From Clostridia bacterium (GTDB taxonomy: Bacteria > Bacillota > Clostridia > Christensenellales > Borkfalkiaceae), in contig JAFQAQ010000003.1 in assembly GCA_017399945.1 (NCBI GenBank), positions 82,604-146,603 on the forward strand: a stretch of DNA of 64,000 nucleotides, read 5' to 3'. This document shows positions 1-8,458 of the stretch, in pieces (positions within the stretch are counted from its first letter, which is position 1; every line of letters begins with the position of its first letter). The position numbers and the translations under genes were made by a program. The notes below the pieces were generated by a model. The model saw only the letters and a program-made list of their open reading frames with translations. It was not told the origin of the DNA and did no database searches.

Positions 1-48
1 ATTTAATAATTATTTTGCACTACTAAAAATTATTTGGTTAATAAATAG

Positions 49-77
49 TTAGCGCTAAAAAAATAATTTAGCGCTAA
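49..77. repeat. Two tandem TTAGCGCTAA palindromes upstream of ftsH
   Basis: The perfect 10-bp palindrome TTAGCGCTAA occurs at 49-58 and again at 68-77, 19 bp centre to centre, so the copies lie nearly on one face of the helix. They sit about 50-75 bp upstream of the likely ftsH -35 box. A related AACTATTTGGT-like word also occurs on each side (28-41 and 83-96). This looks like a tandem operator, but no regulator is known and the function is inferred. Confidence 0.4.
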
Positions 78-122
78 GCAAAAACTATTTGGTAAAAAAC
101 GGAAAAAACTTTTAAAATTAGA

Positions 123-151
123 TTGTTTTTTGCAGAGTGATATAGTATAAT
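123..151 (+). promoter_or_regulatory. Probable ftsH promoter (TTGTTT-N17-TATAAT)
   Basis: TTGTTT at 123-128 and a perfect TATAAT at 146-151, spaced 17 bp, lie upstream of ftsH and leave a leader of roughly 100 nt. It is the only good sigma-A-type match in the 259-bp upstream region. Confidence 0.5.
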
Positions 152-259
152 ATAAAAAGAATTATTTATAATATATAATGTTTATTTTCGTTTGATATTT
201 CAAGTTATTTTAAATGTTGAACTGATATAATTTTATTACTAACTTATAGGAGCATTATT

Positions 260-2398
260 TTGGAAAGAAAAAAGAATAAATCGTTATGGGTTATCCTAAC
301 TATAATAATTGCTATCATTGCAGGTCTTTCTTTAATGAACTGCATTAACGATAGTCAAGTGGTGGATACTTCTGAATTTGATTACGTTGTTAACGAAGCG
401 TTAATAGACGACGGGGGTGGATTATTATCCACCGGTTCGCTCGATAACGCAAAAGCAAGCGTTATTAAGAAAACCTTGAATAAAGCAAGTTTTTCTTCTT
501 CTCGCCACTCTGTTTATTTAAAAGACGTTTTGTTTGACGATTACGTTGTAACTTTTAGTCTTTATTTATATAACGGAACTATGGATAGTGGTTCTATCTA
601 TGCAAGGATAGAATTTACCACTAATTATAGTAGGTCGACGGGCGTTGTTGACGGACTTCAAGAAAACTTAGCAAAAGCAGGCGTTCATTATAATTATACC
701 GATCCTAACGCAGGCTCTATTTGGTCGTCTATTTTACCCTTGCTTGGTTATATAATAATCTTCGTGGTATTCTTCCTTTTGATGATGCAAACGCAAGGCG
801 GCACCAAGAGCGCTATGAACTTTGCAAAAACCAATGCGCGCGTTAACCAAAACTTAAAAGTAAGGTTTAGCGACGTTGCCGGCGCAGAGGAAGAAAAAGA
901 AGAGCTTAAAGAAGTTGTTGACTTTTTGAAAAACCCAAGAAAGTTCTCCGACATCGGCGCAAGAATCCCTAAGGGCGTGCTTTTAGTAGGGCCTCCCGGA
1001 ACGGGTAAAACTTTGTTTGCAAAAGCAGTTGCAGGCGAAGCGGGTGTTCCTTTCTTCTCCATTTCCGGTTCGGATTTCGTGGAAATGTTCGTCGGTGTGG
1101 GTGCTTCTCGTGTAAGAGATTTGTTCGACGTTGCTAAAAAGAGCATGCCTTGTATCGTGTTTATTGACGAAATCGATGCGGTTGGCCGTCAACGTGGCAC
1201 CGGTATGGGTGGCGGACACGACGAAAGAGAACAAACCCTTAACCAATTATTAGTACAAATGGACGGTTTTGAAACTAACGACGGAATTATCGTTATGGCG
1301 GCAACTAACCGTGCTGATATTTTAGACCCTGCGTTACTTCGTCCGGGTAGATTCGACCGTCAAATTTACGTTAACGTTCCAGACGTTCGTGGTAGAGAAG
1401 CTATTCTTAAAGTACACGCAAGAAATAAGCCTATGGCAGAAGACGTTAGCTTTAAGACGGTTGCTCGTATGACCAGTGGGTTCTCCGGCGCAGACCTAGA
1501 AAATCTTCTTAACGAAGCAGCCATTTTAGCCGCGCGTCAAAATAGAAAATGTATTACCAATAAAGACCTTTACGAAGGTATTAACAAAGTGTTATTAGGA
1601 CCACAAAAGAAAAGTCGTTTGGTTACCGAAACGGATAAACGTATTACGGCTTATCACGAGGCAGGCCACGCAATACTTGCAAGACTTTGCCCGCATTGTG
1701 ATCCCGTTCACGAAGTTTCTATTATTCCACGTGGTCAAGCGGCAGGTTATACTATGACTAGACCTGACGACGACGATAACCATATCACCAAGGCTAAGTT
1801 ATTAGACGATATCGTTATGACTTTGGGTGGTAGAGTTGCCGAAGAACTTATTATAAAAGACATTTCGGCAGGCGCATCGGGGGATATCCAAGCAGTAAGC
1901 AAACGCGCAAGACTTATGGTTACCGAATGGGGTATGAGCGATAAGGTAGGTCCTATTTCATATTCTTCCGAACGCGAAATCTTTATCGGAAGAGACATGG
2001 CGTCGCACGTTACGTATAGCGAACAAACGGCTGCTATTATCGACGAAGAAGTTAGACTTATTATCGACGGTGGACTTCAAAGAGCAAGAGAATTGCTTAA
2101 AGCAAACAAACACTTGCTTGATAACATGGCAAGACTTTTAGTTGAAAGAGAAACTATTTTCTCTGATGAAGTTGATATGCTTATGGAAGGCAAATCGGTA
2201 GAAGAAATCATGGCTTTTATGGACGAGAACGAACGTACTTTAAGGGAAAATCCTTTTGGTAGAAACAAGAAAAACAAGACTATCGTTCCCGACCAAAAAG
2301 AAAAAGAACCCGTTTCGGGAAAAGAAACGAACGTCAACACCGACGATAAATCCGAAAGCCCCAAAGAAACCGAAGAAAACCAAGATAAACCTGAATAA
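260..2398 (+). CDS. ftsH: ATP-dependent zinc metalloprotease FtsH
   Basis: Membrane-anchored AAA+ protease that extracts and degrades damaged or short-lived membrane and cytosolic proteins. The 712-aa protein has an N-terminal membrane helix (about 9-28), an extracytoplasmic FtsH_ext domain, a second helix (about 158-177), an AAA domain with Walker A GPPGTGKT at 244-251 and Walker B IVFIDEID, an SRH region with RPGRFDR, and the zinc site HEAGH at about 466-470. The acidic, Lys/Glu-rich tail is typical. Start is TTG, chosen because AGGAG lies 8 nt upstream. It is followed after 83 bp by parA; the common tilS-hpt neighbours are not in view because the window starts here. Confidence 0.97.
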   Translation: MERKKNKSLWVILTIIIAIIAGLSLMNCINDSQVVDTSEFDYVVNEALIDDGGGLLSTGSLDNAKASVIKKTLNKASFSSSRHSVYLKDVLFDDYVVTFSLYLYNGTMDSGSIYARIEFTTNYSRSTGVVDGLQENLAKAGVHYNYTDPNAGSIWSSILPLLGYIIIFVVFFLLMMQTQGGTKSAMNFAKTNARVNQNLKVRFSDVAGAEEEKEELKEVVDFLKNPRKFSDIGARIPKGVLLVGPPGTGKTLFAKAVAGEAGVPFFSISGSDFVEMFVGVGASRVRDLFDVAKKSMPCIVFIDEIDAVGRQRGTGMGGGHDEREQTLNQLLVQMDGFETNDGIIVMAATNRADILDPALLRPGRFDRQIYVNVPDVRGREAILKVHARNKPMAEDVSFKTVARMTSGFSGADLENLLNEAAILAARQNRKCITNKDLYEGINKVLLGPQKKSRLVTETDKRITAYHEAGHAILARLCPHCDPVHEVSIIPRGQAAGYTMTRPDDDDNHITKAKLLDDIVMTLGGRVAEELIIKDISAGASGDIQAVSKRARLMVTEWGMSDKVGPISYSSEREIFIGRDMASHVTYSEQTAAIIDEEVRLIIDGGLQRARELLKANKHLLDNMARLLVERETIFSDEVDMLMEGKSVEEIMAFMDENERTLRENPFGRNKKNKTIVPDQKEKEPVSGKETNVNTDDKSESPKETEENQDKPE

Positions 2399-2481
2399 TA
2401 TTATTAAAGTTTTTTAACAAAACAAAAAAGCAACTTACTAAATCTTTTAGCATTTATATAAGACTTACGGAGAAAAACACG

Positions 2482-3264
2482 ATGGGAAAAATTATTGCTT
2501 TTTCAAACCAAAAGGGCGGTGTGGGAAAAACAACCACTTGCGTAAACTTAACCGCGTATCTTGCCACTAAGGGTTACAAATGTTTAATCGTTGACTTAGA
2601 CCCACAAGGCAACGCGACTAGCGGTTTGGGTTTTGCAAAAAGCGAAGTTAAAAGTTCTGTTTATAACGTTATGATAGACGATGCGCCTATTGAAGACGCA
2701 GTTGTTAAAACACAAGTGGAAAACTTGGATATTTTGCCGTCTAGCATAGATTTAGCAGGCGCCGAAGTAGAACTGGTTTACGTTAAGGCGAGAGAACACG
2801 TGCTAAAACGCGTGTTAGAACGCGCGCGCGGAGTGTACGATTTTATCACTATCGACTGTCCGCCTTCGCTTGGACTTTTGACCATAAACGCGCTAGCTTC
2901 TGCCGATACGGTTATTATTCCTATACAAAGCGAATACTACGCGCTTGAAGGTTTAAGCCAACTTATGAACACTATTAAACTAGTCGTAAAACATCTTAAC
3001 CCCAACTTAAAAATCGAAGGGGTAGTGCTTACGATGAGTGATAATAGGGCGATTATATCCAGACAAATATCGTCGGAAATACGCAAGTTTTTTGGTAAAC
3101 GCGTGTACGATACGGTTATTCCAAGAAACATTCGTCTTGCCGAAGCGCCAAGTCACGGCAAACCCATTATGTTACACGATACCAAATGCTCGGGCGCAAA
3201 AGCTTATCTTGCATTAACCGAAGAATTCTTAGAAAAACAGCCGAAAAAACCGGCTAGAAACTAA
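2482..3264 (+). CDS. parA: Chromosome partitioning ATPase ParA (Soj)
   Basis: Deviant Walker-A P-loop ATPase that binds DNA non-specifically and, with ParB, segregates replication origins and modulates initiation. The 260-aa protein opens with the signature KGGVGKTT at residues 10-17, followed by the DLDPQGNAT motif and DCPPSLGLLTINAL. Length is typical of chromosomal Soj. ATG with a GGAG site 9 nt upstream. parB follows after 18 bp, so the two are co-transcribed. The pair normally lies near oriC; no consensus parS site was found by eye in this window. Confidence 0.96.
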   Translation: MGKIIAFSNQKGGVGKTTTCVNLTAYLATKGYKCLIVDLDPQGNATSGLGFAKSEVKSSVYNVMIDDAPIEDAVVKTQVENLDILPSSIDLAGAEVELVYVKAREHVLKRVLERARGVYDFITIDCPPSLGLLTINALASADTVIIPIQSEYYALEGLSQLMNTIKLVVKHLNPNLKIEGVVLTMSDNRAIISRQISSEIRKFFGKRVYDTVIPRNIRLAEAPSHGKPIMLHDTKCSGAKAYLALTEEFLEKQPKKPARN

Positions 3265-3282
3265 TACGGAGAGTATTTAATA

Positions 3283-4188
3283 ATGAAACCCAACAGAGGA
3301 TTAGGAAAAGGTTTATCTGCTTTGTTCGTGGAAACGGGCGAAGATTACGGTAGAAGTTTGATTTTTGACGAAGAACCCGTAAAGACGGGTGAGGGCGTTA
3401 CCGAAATAGAAGTAAGTTCAATTTTTGCTAACCCCAACCAACCAAGAAAAGTTTTTGACGAAACTGCCTTAGAAGAACTTGCTTCTTCAATAAAAAAACA
3501 CGGTGTTATAATGCCGATTATCGTCAACAAGAGTGGCGATAGATATATGATTATTGCCGGCGAACGTCGTTTTAGGGCAAGTAAAATTGCAGGGCTTGAC
3601 AAAGTTCCCGTAATTATCAAAAATTATAGCGACCGTCAAATTAAGGAAATTTCTCTTATAGAAAACTTGCAAAGAGAAGACCTTAACCCAATCGAAGCTG
3701 CAAACGCAATGCGTTCGCTTATGAACGATTACGGTCTAACCCAAGAAGACCTTGCCGACCGTATCGGTAAATCTCGTCCTGCAATCGCAAATACTTTAAG
3801 GCTTTTGTCCCTAGACCCTGTCGTTATGAAAATGGTAGAAGACGGAAGGCTTTCGGCAGGTCACGCGCGTTCGCTAGTTTCCGTTCCACAACCAGACCAA
3901 ATCAAAATTGCCCAATCGGCAGTTAAAGACGGCGCGTCCGTTCGTGAAATTGAAAAACGCGTTAAAGATTATTTCTTACCGCCCGAAGAAAAAGAAAAGA
4001 AAAAACGCAAACTTGAACTTTCAGCCGAACTTAAAGACCTTATCGGTCAAATGCAACGCACTTTCGGCACTAAGGTAAACGCAATCGGTAACGATACAAA
4101 AGGTAGAATTTATATCGATTATTATACGAGAGACGATTTAGATAGACTTGCCGAAATCGTTGAATATCTAGAAAAAAACAAAAAATAA
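3283..4188 (+). CDS. parB: Chromosome partitioning protein ParB (Spo0J)
   Basis: CTP-dependent DNA clamp that loads at parS and spreads to build the partition complex. The 301-aa protein has a basic N-terminus with the ParA-stimulating peptide (RGLGKGLSALF at about 5-15), a ParB/Srx CTPase domain containing GERRFRA and ENLQREDLNP, a helix-turn-helix (LTQEDLADRIGKSRPAIANTLRLL, about 151-175) and a C-terminal dimerisation domain. It is preceded by GGAGAG and directly followed by an intrinsic terminator. Confidence 0.96.
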   Translation: MKPNRGLGKGLSALFVETGEDYGRSLIFDEEPVKTGEGVTEIEVSSIFANPNQPRKVFDETALEELASSIKKHGVIMPIIVNKSGDRYMIIAGERRFRASKIAGLDKVPVIIKNYSDRQIKEISLIENLQREDLNPIEAANAMRSLMNDYGLTQEDLADRIGKSRPAIANTLRLLSLDPVVMKMVEDGRLSAGHARSLVSVPQPDQIKIAQSAVKDGASVREIEKRVKDYFLPPEEKEKKKRKLELSAELKDLIGQMQRTFGTKVNAIGNDTKGRIYIDYYTRDDLDRLAEIVEYLEKNKK

Positions 4189-4195
4189 ACCACTC

Positions 4196-4222
4196 GAACC
4201 CCTTGTTTAAAGGGGTTCTTTA
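4196..4222 (+). terminator. Intrinsic terminator after parB
   Basis: GAACCCC (4196-4202) pairs with GGGGTTC (4212-4218) across a 9-nt loop, followed by TTTACT. It begins 8 bp after the parB stop. A TTG at 4203 that would extend the next gene lies inside the loop, which argues against that start. Confidence 0.75.
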
Positions 4223-4238
4223 CTATCAGGAAGTTTGT

Positions 4239-5639
4239 ATGCTTGAATTTTTACCATTAGAGAACAACCTTAATATACTTAAACGATACTTGCCGTACGA
4301 AAAAAGTGGATTTTGCGAACTTTCGCTTGGCGTAAAACACGCGTGGCGCAAGGTAATTTGTACCAAATACGCCGTGGTGGATAACACTCTTATACTAAAA
4401 GAAAGCAGTCCCGTTTATAAAAACACCTTTTATTATCCCTTGGGCGAAAACGTAAATAACGCACTTTTAGAAATAGAAAACTACTGTATCCAAAAAGGAT
4501 TGCCGTTATTATATTGTTGTTTAGACCAAGAACAACTATCCTTTCTTAAAAATCGTTATCCTAACGTCCAAAGTTACTACGACCGTGATTGGAGCGATTA
4601 TATCTATCTTGCCGAAAGTTTTAAAACGTACTCGGGCAAAAAACTTTCAGGTCAACGCAACCACGTTAACAAATTCAAAAAAACCTATCCTACGGGAAAG
4701 TTTAAGTTAGCCACCGAAAAGGATATTCCAAGACTTATAGAATTTACCGAAAAGTTAAACGCTCAAACGCAATTTTCCAGCTGGACGGCAAAGGTTGAAG
4801 CCCAAAGTATAGTCGATTTTTTGCAAAACGCTTTTAAGTTAGACCAACTTATAGGGTACGTGGAAGTGGACGACGATATAGTTGCTTTTTCAATGGGCGA
4901 AAGGGTAAACGATTATCTTATCGTGCACGTGGAAAAAGCCCTTAAAGAATACCAAGGGGCGTATCCTTTCGTTGCAAGCGAGTTTGCAAAAGCTTTTGCA
5001 ACCGACGGCGTGAAGTATATCAATCGCGAAGAAGATTGCGGTGACTTGGGACTAAGAACTTCCAAAACCCAATACCACCCACTTTTAATTAAAGAAAAGT
5101 TTTATCTTAAAGCCTTTTCTCCCATAGATTATATTAACCCCGATATTTGTCTTACGGCAGGCGACTTAACCATAACTGCTATTAAAGAACAAGACAAACA
5201 AGATTATTATAATCTATACGTAGACGAAAAACTAAACGAACTATGGGGTTACGATTATAAATCAGACCTAAACGGCAAAAAGCCTACCCCCGAATATTTT
5301 TACGATTTTCAAAACTCCTTAAAAGAAAAAAGGGAAGAATTTAGTTTCGCCGTTAGACTAAACGGCAAAATGATAGGCGAAATCCCACTATATAACTTTG
5401 ATTTTTTTGGTGGTGGCGAAATAGGTTACAGGTTTTTTAGCGAGTATCAGGGCAAAGGATACGCAACGATTAGCGCAAACGCCGTTAAGGAATACTTTTT
5501 TACCGTACTAAACGGAAAAAAACTTAAAACCCGTTGCTATAAACAAAACGCAAAAAGCCACGCGTTAATAGAACGCCTTGGGTTTAAGCTGTCGCGCCAA
5601 GACCAAACGCATTTTTATTTTGAAATGCAAATTGAATAG
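4239..5639 (+). CDS. Fusion: DUF2156-type (FemAB-like) domain plus GNAT acetyltransferase
   Basis: A 466-aa two-domain protein. Residues about 1-290 resemble the DUF2156 / phosphatidylglycerol-lysyltransferase C-terminal fold (two GNAT-like halves), ending with the typical INREEDCGDLGLRTSKTQYHP stretch. Residues about 300-466 form a RimJ/RimL-type GNAT domain with the acetyl-CoA loop EYQGKGYAT and a C-terminal ARLGFKL-like end (IERLGFKL). Both halves transfer acyl groups, so transfer of acyl or aminoacyl groups to an amine is likely, but the substrate is unknown. ATG 4239 is chosen over an upstream TTG because CAGGA precedes it and the TTG lies in the parB terminator. Confidence 0.75.
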   Translation: MLEFLPLENNLNILKRYLPYEKSGFCELSLGVKHAWRKVICTKYAVVDNTLILKESSPVYKNTFYYPLGENVNNALLEIENYCIQKGLPLLYCCLDQEQLSFLKNRYPNVQSYYDRDWSDYIYLAESFKTYSGKKLSGQRNHVNKFKKTYPTGKFKLATEKDIPRLIEFTEKLNAQTQFSSWTAKVEAQSIVDFLQNAFKLDQLIGYVEVDDDIVAFSMGERVNDYLIVHVEKALKEYQGAYPFVASEFAKAFATDGVKYINREEDCGDLGLRTSKTQYHPLLIKEKFYLKAFSPIDYINPDICLTAGDLTITAIKEQDKQDYYNLYVDEKLNELWGYDYKSDLNGKKPTPEYFYDFQNSLKEKREEFSFAVRLNGKMIGEIPLYNFDFFGGGEIGYRFFSEYQGKGYATISANAVKEYFFTVLNGKKLKTRCYKQNAKSHALIERLGFKLSRQDQTHFYFEMQIE

Positions 5640-5695
5640 TAACAAAACCCATTACCTTTTGATTTCAAAAAGGGGGGAGCGTTTTAGATAAAACA

Positions 5696-5725
5696 AAAAA
5701 AAGCAAGGATTTTCCTTGCTTTTTT
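5696..5725. terminator. Bidirectional terminator between convergent genes
   Basis: AGCAAGG pairs with CCTTGCT around a short ATTTT loop, flanked by an A-run on the left and a T-run on the right, so it can end transcription from both the fusion acyltransferase and the rhamnosidase. Confidence 0.85.
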
Positions 5726-5748
5726 GATTATTAAGGTTTATGGATAAC

Positions 5749-7950
5749 TTAAATTACGGTTACGGTAAAGCCTGTGTTTTCTAGTATTTGAACGTTGGGT
5801 TTTCCGTCTGTGATTTCTACCGTGTATTTTAAGCTTTTGCCCATTTTGTTGTAGGTGCAATTTACCTTGTTTATTCCTTCAAACACGAGTGGGTTAATTA
5901 CCAAGTTGAGAGGGCTATTCATATCGGGGTTAACCTTTAACCCTGCGATATACTTATAGAAAAATCCCGAAACGAAACCCCAGAAGTGATGGTTATGGCT
6001 TCTTAGATAGCCACCGTGTCTTGGGAAAGTGGAGTTGTCGGCGAGTTCATAAAATTCCTCTGCCAAGGTGGTGAATCCTCTTTTTACCCAATCGTAGTAT
6101 GATGGGAACTTGTCCTGAGTGATAAGTTTTAGCGCTAAATCGTGGTGTCCGTTATCTGCAAGAACTTCAAAAAGCACCCTTGCACCGGCAACGCCAACTT
6201 GCATAACGCCTCCGTCCTCGTTGATAATTTCTATCAAGTTATCAACAGCCTTTTTAAGTTCTTCTTGGCTGAAAATACCTGCCGAAATTGCCCTTGCTTG
6301 CGCAGTTTGTTTTCTAACGGTTACGAACAAGTTTTGGTCTACCCAAGTTTTTCTAAACGTTGCTCTAAGTTGGTTAGCGAACTCGTCTAGTTGCTTAACG
6401 TAATCGGTATCTCCGATTATGGTGAATATGGTTTTTGCCTTTTCTAGCATACCGATTACCACCAAAGTATCGGTAATTTCTATTGGGGTATTGGGTTTTT
6501 TAAGTCCTTCCCAACGCGCTTCGCACCAATCGGGAATTCCGTATTCTAAAAGACCGTTTTCTTTTACCTTACATTCTTTTACGTACTTAAAATATTTCTT
6601 TAAGTGGGGAGCAAGATCGTGCAAAAGTTCTTTTTTGCCGTAAGTTTTATAATCAAAGTAGGGGAGTTCGGTTATAGCAAAATCTTCCACGGGACCGTTA
6701 CCCCATTCGTAACCCCACTCGGCAGTAGGAACGATTCCGGGGATTGCGCCTTGCTCGTTTTGGCATAGCGCAATGTTAGTAAGCCATTCTCTTATATCCT
6801 TTCCGCACCCGAAATTATAATAAAGTTGTTCGGCAGAAAGCGCTGCGTCGCCAAGCCAACCGTTCTTTTCTCTATGTGGACAATCGGTTGGAAAATACTG
6901 GAAGTTTCCTTTGTCGGCTTCAACCGTCATTTGTTGAATTTTGTTGGCTACTTGGTCGTTACAAGAAAACTCGCTTTGGTCTTCAAAATCACTGTGATAT
7001 ACCTTTAAGGTCAAAAAGTCAGGCGTTGCTTGCGCTCCGTCAATACCTTCAACGAAAACGTATCTAAATCCGTGATAGGTAAAGTGTGGCTCGTAAATTT
7101 CGGGCGAGCCGTCGTCTTTCGTCCAATAAATATCCGTTTGCCATTTATCTAAATCAAACAAAAACGGCACGCAAATATTCTTTTGGTATAAAACTCGGTT
7201 GTCAAGCAAAATTTCCCCGTGGTGTAAAATAAATCTTTGGTGGGGTGCGTAAAACTCTTTTAGGTTAAGTTCCACAACGCCCGTGTAGTTAGCGCCAAAG
7301 TCGAACACGTTACCACACTCGGTACGCCAAATTTTTACCGGTTTAACTATTTTCGTGCATTTAATGGGGTTTGCCGTGCAAAGTTTTGCAACTCCTTTTG
7401 GGGTGGTTGCTTTTATACACTTTTTCCATTTAGAATCGTCAAAATCAATTTCTGCCCAGCCTTTAATTTCCTTTTGACCGTCGTATTCTTCGCCGATACG
7501 ATAATCGTCGTAAATTATTGGAGAGGGCGCCCATCTAAAACTCTTGTCCGCTTCAAATAAAAGTTTGCCGTCTACGATAAAAGAAAGGGCGAGTTTTGGC
7601 GCTGAACGGTAAGAAGCCTCGTCAAAATGCCAAGGTTTACCACCTTCGTTATTTAAAAAACCGTTGCCTAGTATAAACGCAAAAACGTTTTTACCCTTTT
7701 TTAGATATGGCGAAAGGTCGTATTTATCGTAATAACAAACTTGGTTTGGGTTGGAAATATACGGGGCGAACTTGCCCTTCGTTATATTTTGCCCGTTAAC
7801 GTAAATTTCATAAAAACCAAGACCGCAAACGTAAATCTCCGCCGTGGAAAAATCTTTTAGATTAAAGGTTTTTCTAATATACGGCGCGGGGATTTTGTTT
7901 TCTTGTGTAGAATAGTTTTTAGTTGCCGAAATAAATTTTTTGGAAAACAT
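5749..7950 (-). CDS. Alpha-L-rhamnosidase, glycoside hydrolase family 78
   Basis: Inverting glycosidase releasing terminal alpha-L-rhamnose from pectic rhamnogalacturonan or glycosides. The 733-aa protein has an N-terminal beta-sandwich (about 30-170, with the typical GLGFYEIYVNG), a second sandwich domain, and an (alpha/alpha)6 barrel with the family block FPTDCPHREKNGWLGDA (about 350-366) that carries catalytic acids, then EDFAITELPYF and a C-terminal beta domain. There is no signal peptide, so it acts in the cytoplasm on imported oligosaccharides. ATG 7950 is chosen because AGGAG lies 8 nt upstream; a longer reading from 8007 would run back into the preceding terminator hairpin. Confidence 0.88.
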   Translation of the reverse strand: MFSKKFISATKNYSTQENKIPAPYIRKTFNLKDFSTAEIYVCGLGFYEIYVNGQNITKGKFAPYISNPNQVCYYDKYDLSPYLKKGKNVFAFILGNGFLNNEGGKPWHFDEASYRSAPKLALSFIVDGKLLFEADKSFRWAPSPIIYDDYRIGEEYDGQKEIKGWAEIDFDDSKWKKCIKATTPKGVAKLCTANPIKCTKIVKPVKIWRTECGNVFDFGANYTGVVELNLKEFYAPHQRFILHHGEILLDNRVLYQKNICVPFLFDLDKWQTDIYWTKDDGSPEIYEPHFTYHGFRYVFVEGIDGAQATPDFLTLKVYHSDFEDQSEFSCNDQVANKIQQMTVEADKGNFQYFPTDCPHREKNGWLGDAALSAEQLYYNFGCGKDIREWLTNIALCQNEQGAIPGIVPTAEWGYEWGNGPVEDFAITELPYFDYKTYGKKELLHDLAPHLKKYFKYVKECKVKENGLLEYGIPDWCEARWEGLKKPNTPIEITDTLVVIGMLEKAKTIFTIIGDTDYVKQLDEFANQLRATFRKTWVDQNLFVTVRKQTAQARAISAGIFSQEELKKAVDNLIEIINEDGGVMQVGVAGARVLFEVLADNGHHDLALKLITQDKFPSYYDWVKRGFTTLAEEFYELADNSTFPRHGGYLRSHNHHFWGFVSGFFYKYIAGLKVNPDMNSPLNLVINPLVFEGINKVNCTYNKMGKSLKYTVEITDGKPNVQILENTGFTVTVI

Positions 7951-7989
7951 AAGCAAACTCCTAATAAATCTACCTAAAATAATAAAGCA

Positions 7990-8011
7990 CCCCTTGACTT
8001 TTGTCAAGGGG
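7990..8011 (-). terminator. Intrinsic terminator between small unknown gene and rhamnosidase
   Basis: Perfect 9-bp stem CCCCTTGAC/GTCAAGGGG with a 4-nt loop. On the minus strand it follows the 93-aa gene and is followed by a T-rich stretch (TGCTTTATTATTTT). It lies just upstream of the rhamnosidase start. Confidence 0.7.
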
Positions 8012-8033
8012 AAATATTAAATTAATCGTACGG

Positions 8034-8315
8034 TTAATGCTTTTTTGATGAACTAGTAACTCTTTTTATAAATTCGTCGTGACCGTTCATAACTTTTATC
8101 ATATTTTCTTGCAAAGGTTTTGGCAAGACGTTGGGCGTGGTTTGTGCGTGTGGTTGACGGGGGTTTTGGCTAGCATTATCGGTCAAAACGACCGAATGGG
8201 GCTCCTTTTCTTGCGAATTTTTGGAGTTTTGATTATTTGAAAAAAAATTATACCCGTGGGTTTTATAAAAGTCAGCCAAACTGCCTATCAACTTAAAAAT
8301 GCCGAATTTATCCAT
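8034..8315 (-). CDS. Small uncharacterised protein, 93 aa
   Basis: I do not recognise this gene. The short N-terminal part (about 1-28) is hydrophobic and helical (MDKFGIFKLIGSLADFYKTH), the middle is low-complexity and rich in Asn, Gln, Pro and Ser, and the C-terminus is basic. It has no signal peptide or cysteine motif. ATG 8315 is preferred because AAGGTGG lies 11 nt upstream; the GTG at 8330 lies within that SD. It ends at a terminator and is divergent from the lipoprotein at 8459, so it forms a single-gene unit. Coding status is likely but not certain. Confidence 0.55.
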   Translation of the reverse strand: MDKFGIFKLIGSLADFYKTHGYNFFSNNQNSKNSQEKEPHSVVLTDNASQNPRQPHAQTTPNVLPKPLQENMIKVMNGHDEFIKRVTSSSKKH

Positions 8316-8364
8316 AATTTGCTTTTCCACCTTATTAAAAAAGTTAAAAATGATTTGAAAACTA

Positions 8365-8393
8365 TTGCAAAAAAGATTTGTTTGTTATATAAT
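8365..8393 (+). promoter_or_regulatory. Promoter TTGCAA-N17-TATAAT for lipoprotein gene
   Basis: TTGCAA (8365-8370) and TATAAT (8388-8393) with a 17-bp spacer. The roughly 60-nt leader carries an 8-bp hairpin TTCGGGAA/TTCCCGAA (8415-8442) just before the ribosome site GGAG; the hairpin has no T-run and may stabilise or gate the message. Confidence 0.65.
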
Positions 8394-8458
8394 GTACGGG
8401 TATAAATATATATATTCGGGAAGTATCAAAAAGTTTCCCGAACGGCTATGGAGATTTT

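Noticed and set aside
983..1246. Minus-strand open frames opposite ftsH
   Set aside because: Shadow frames of a highly conserved gene; no SD, no promoter and no family resemblance.
4203..4238. TTG-initiated N-terminal extension of the acyltransferase fusion
   Set aside because: The start lies in the loop of the parB terminator and lacks an SD; the ATG at 4239 has one.
7951..8007. N-terminal extension of the rhamnosidase that looks like a signal peptide
   Set aside because: It would be translated from inside a terminator hairpin; the ATG at 7950 has a perfect SD and matches the family start.
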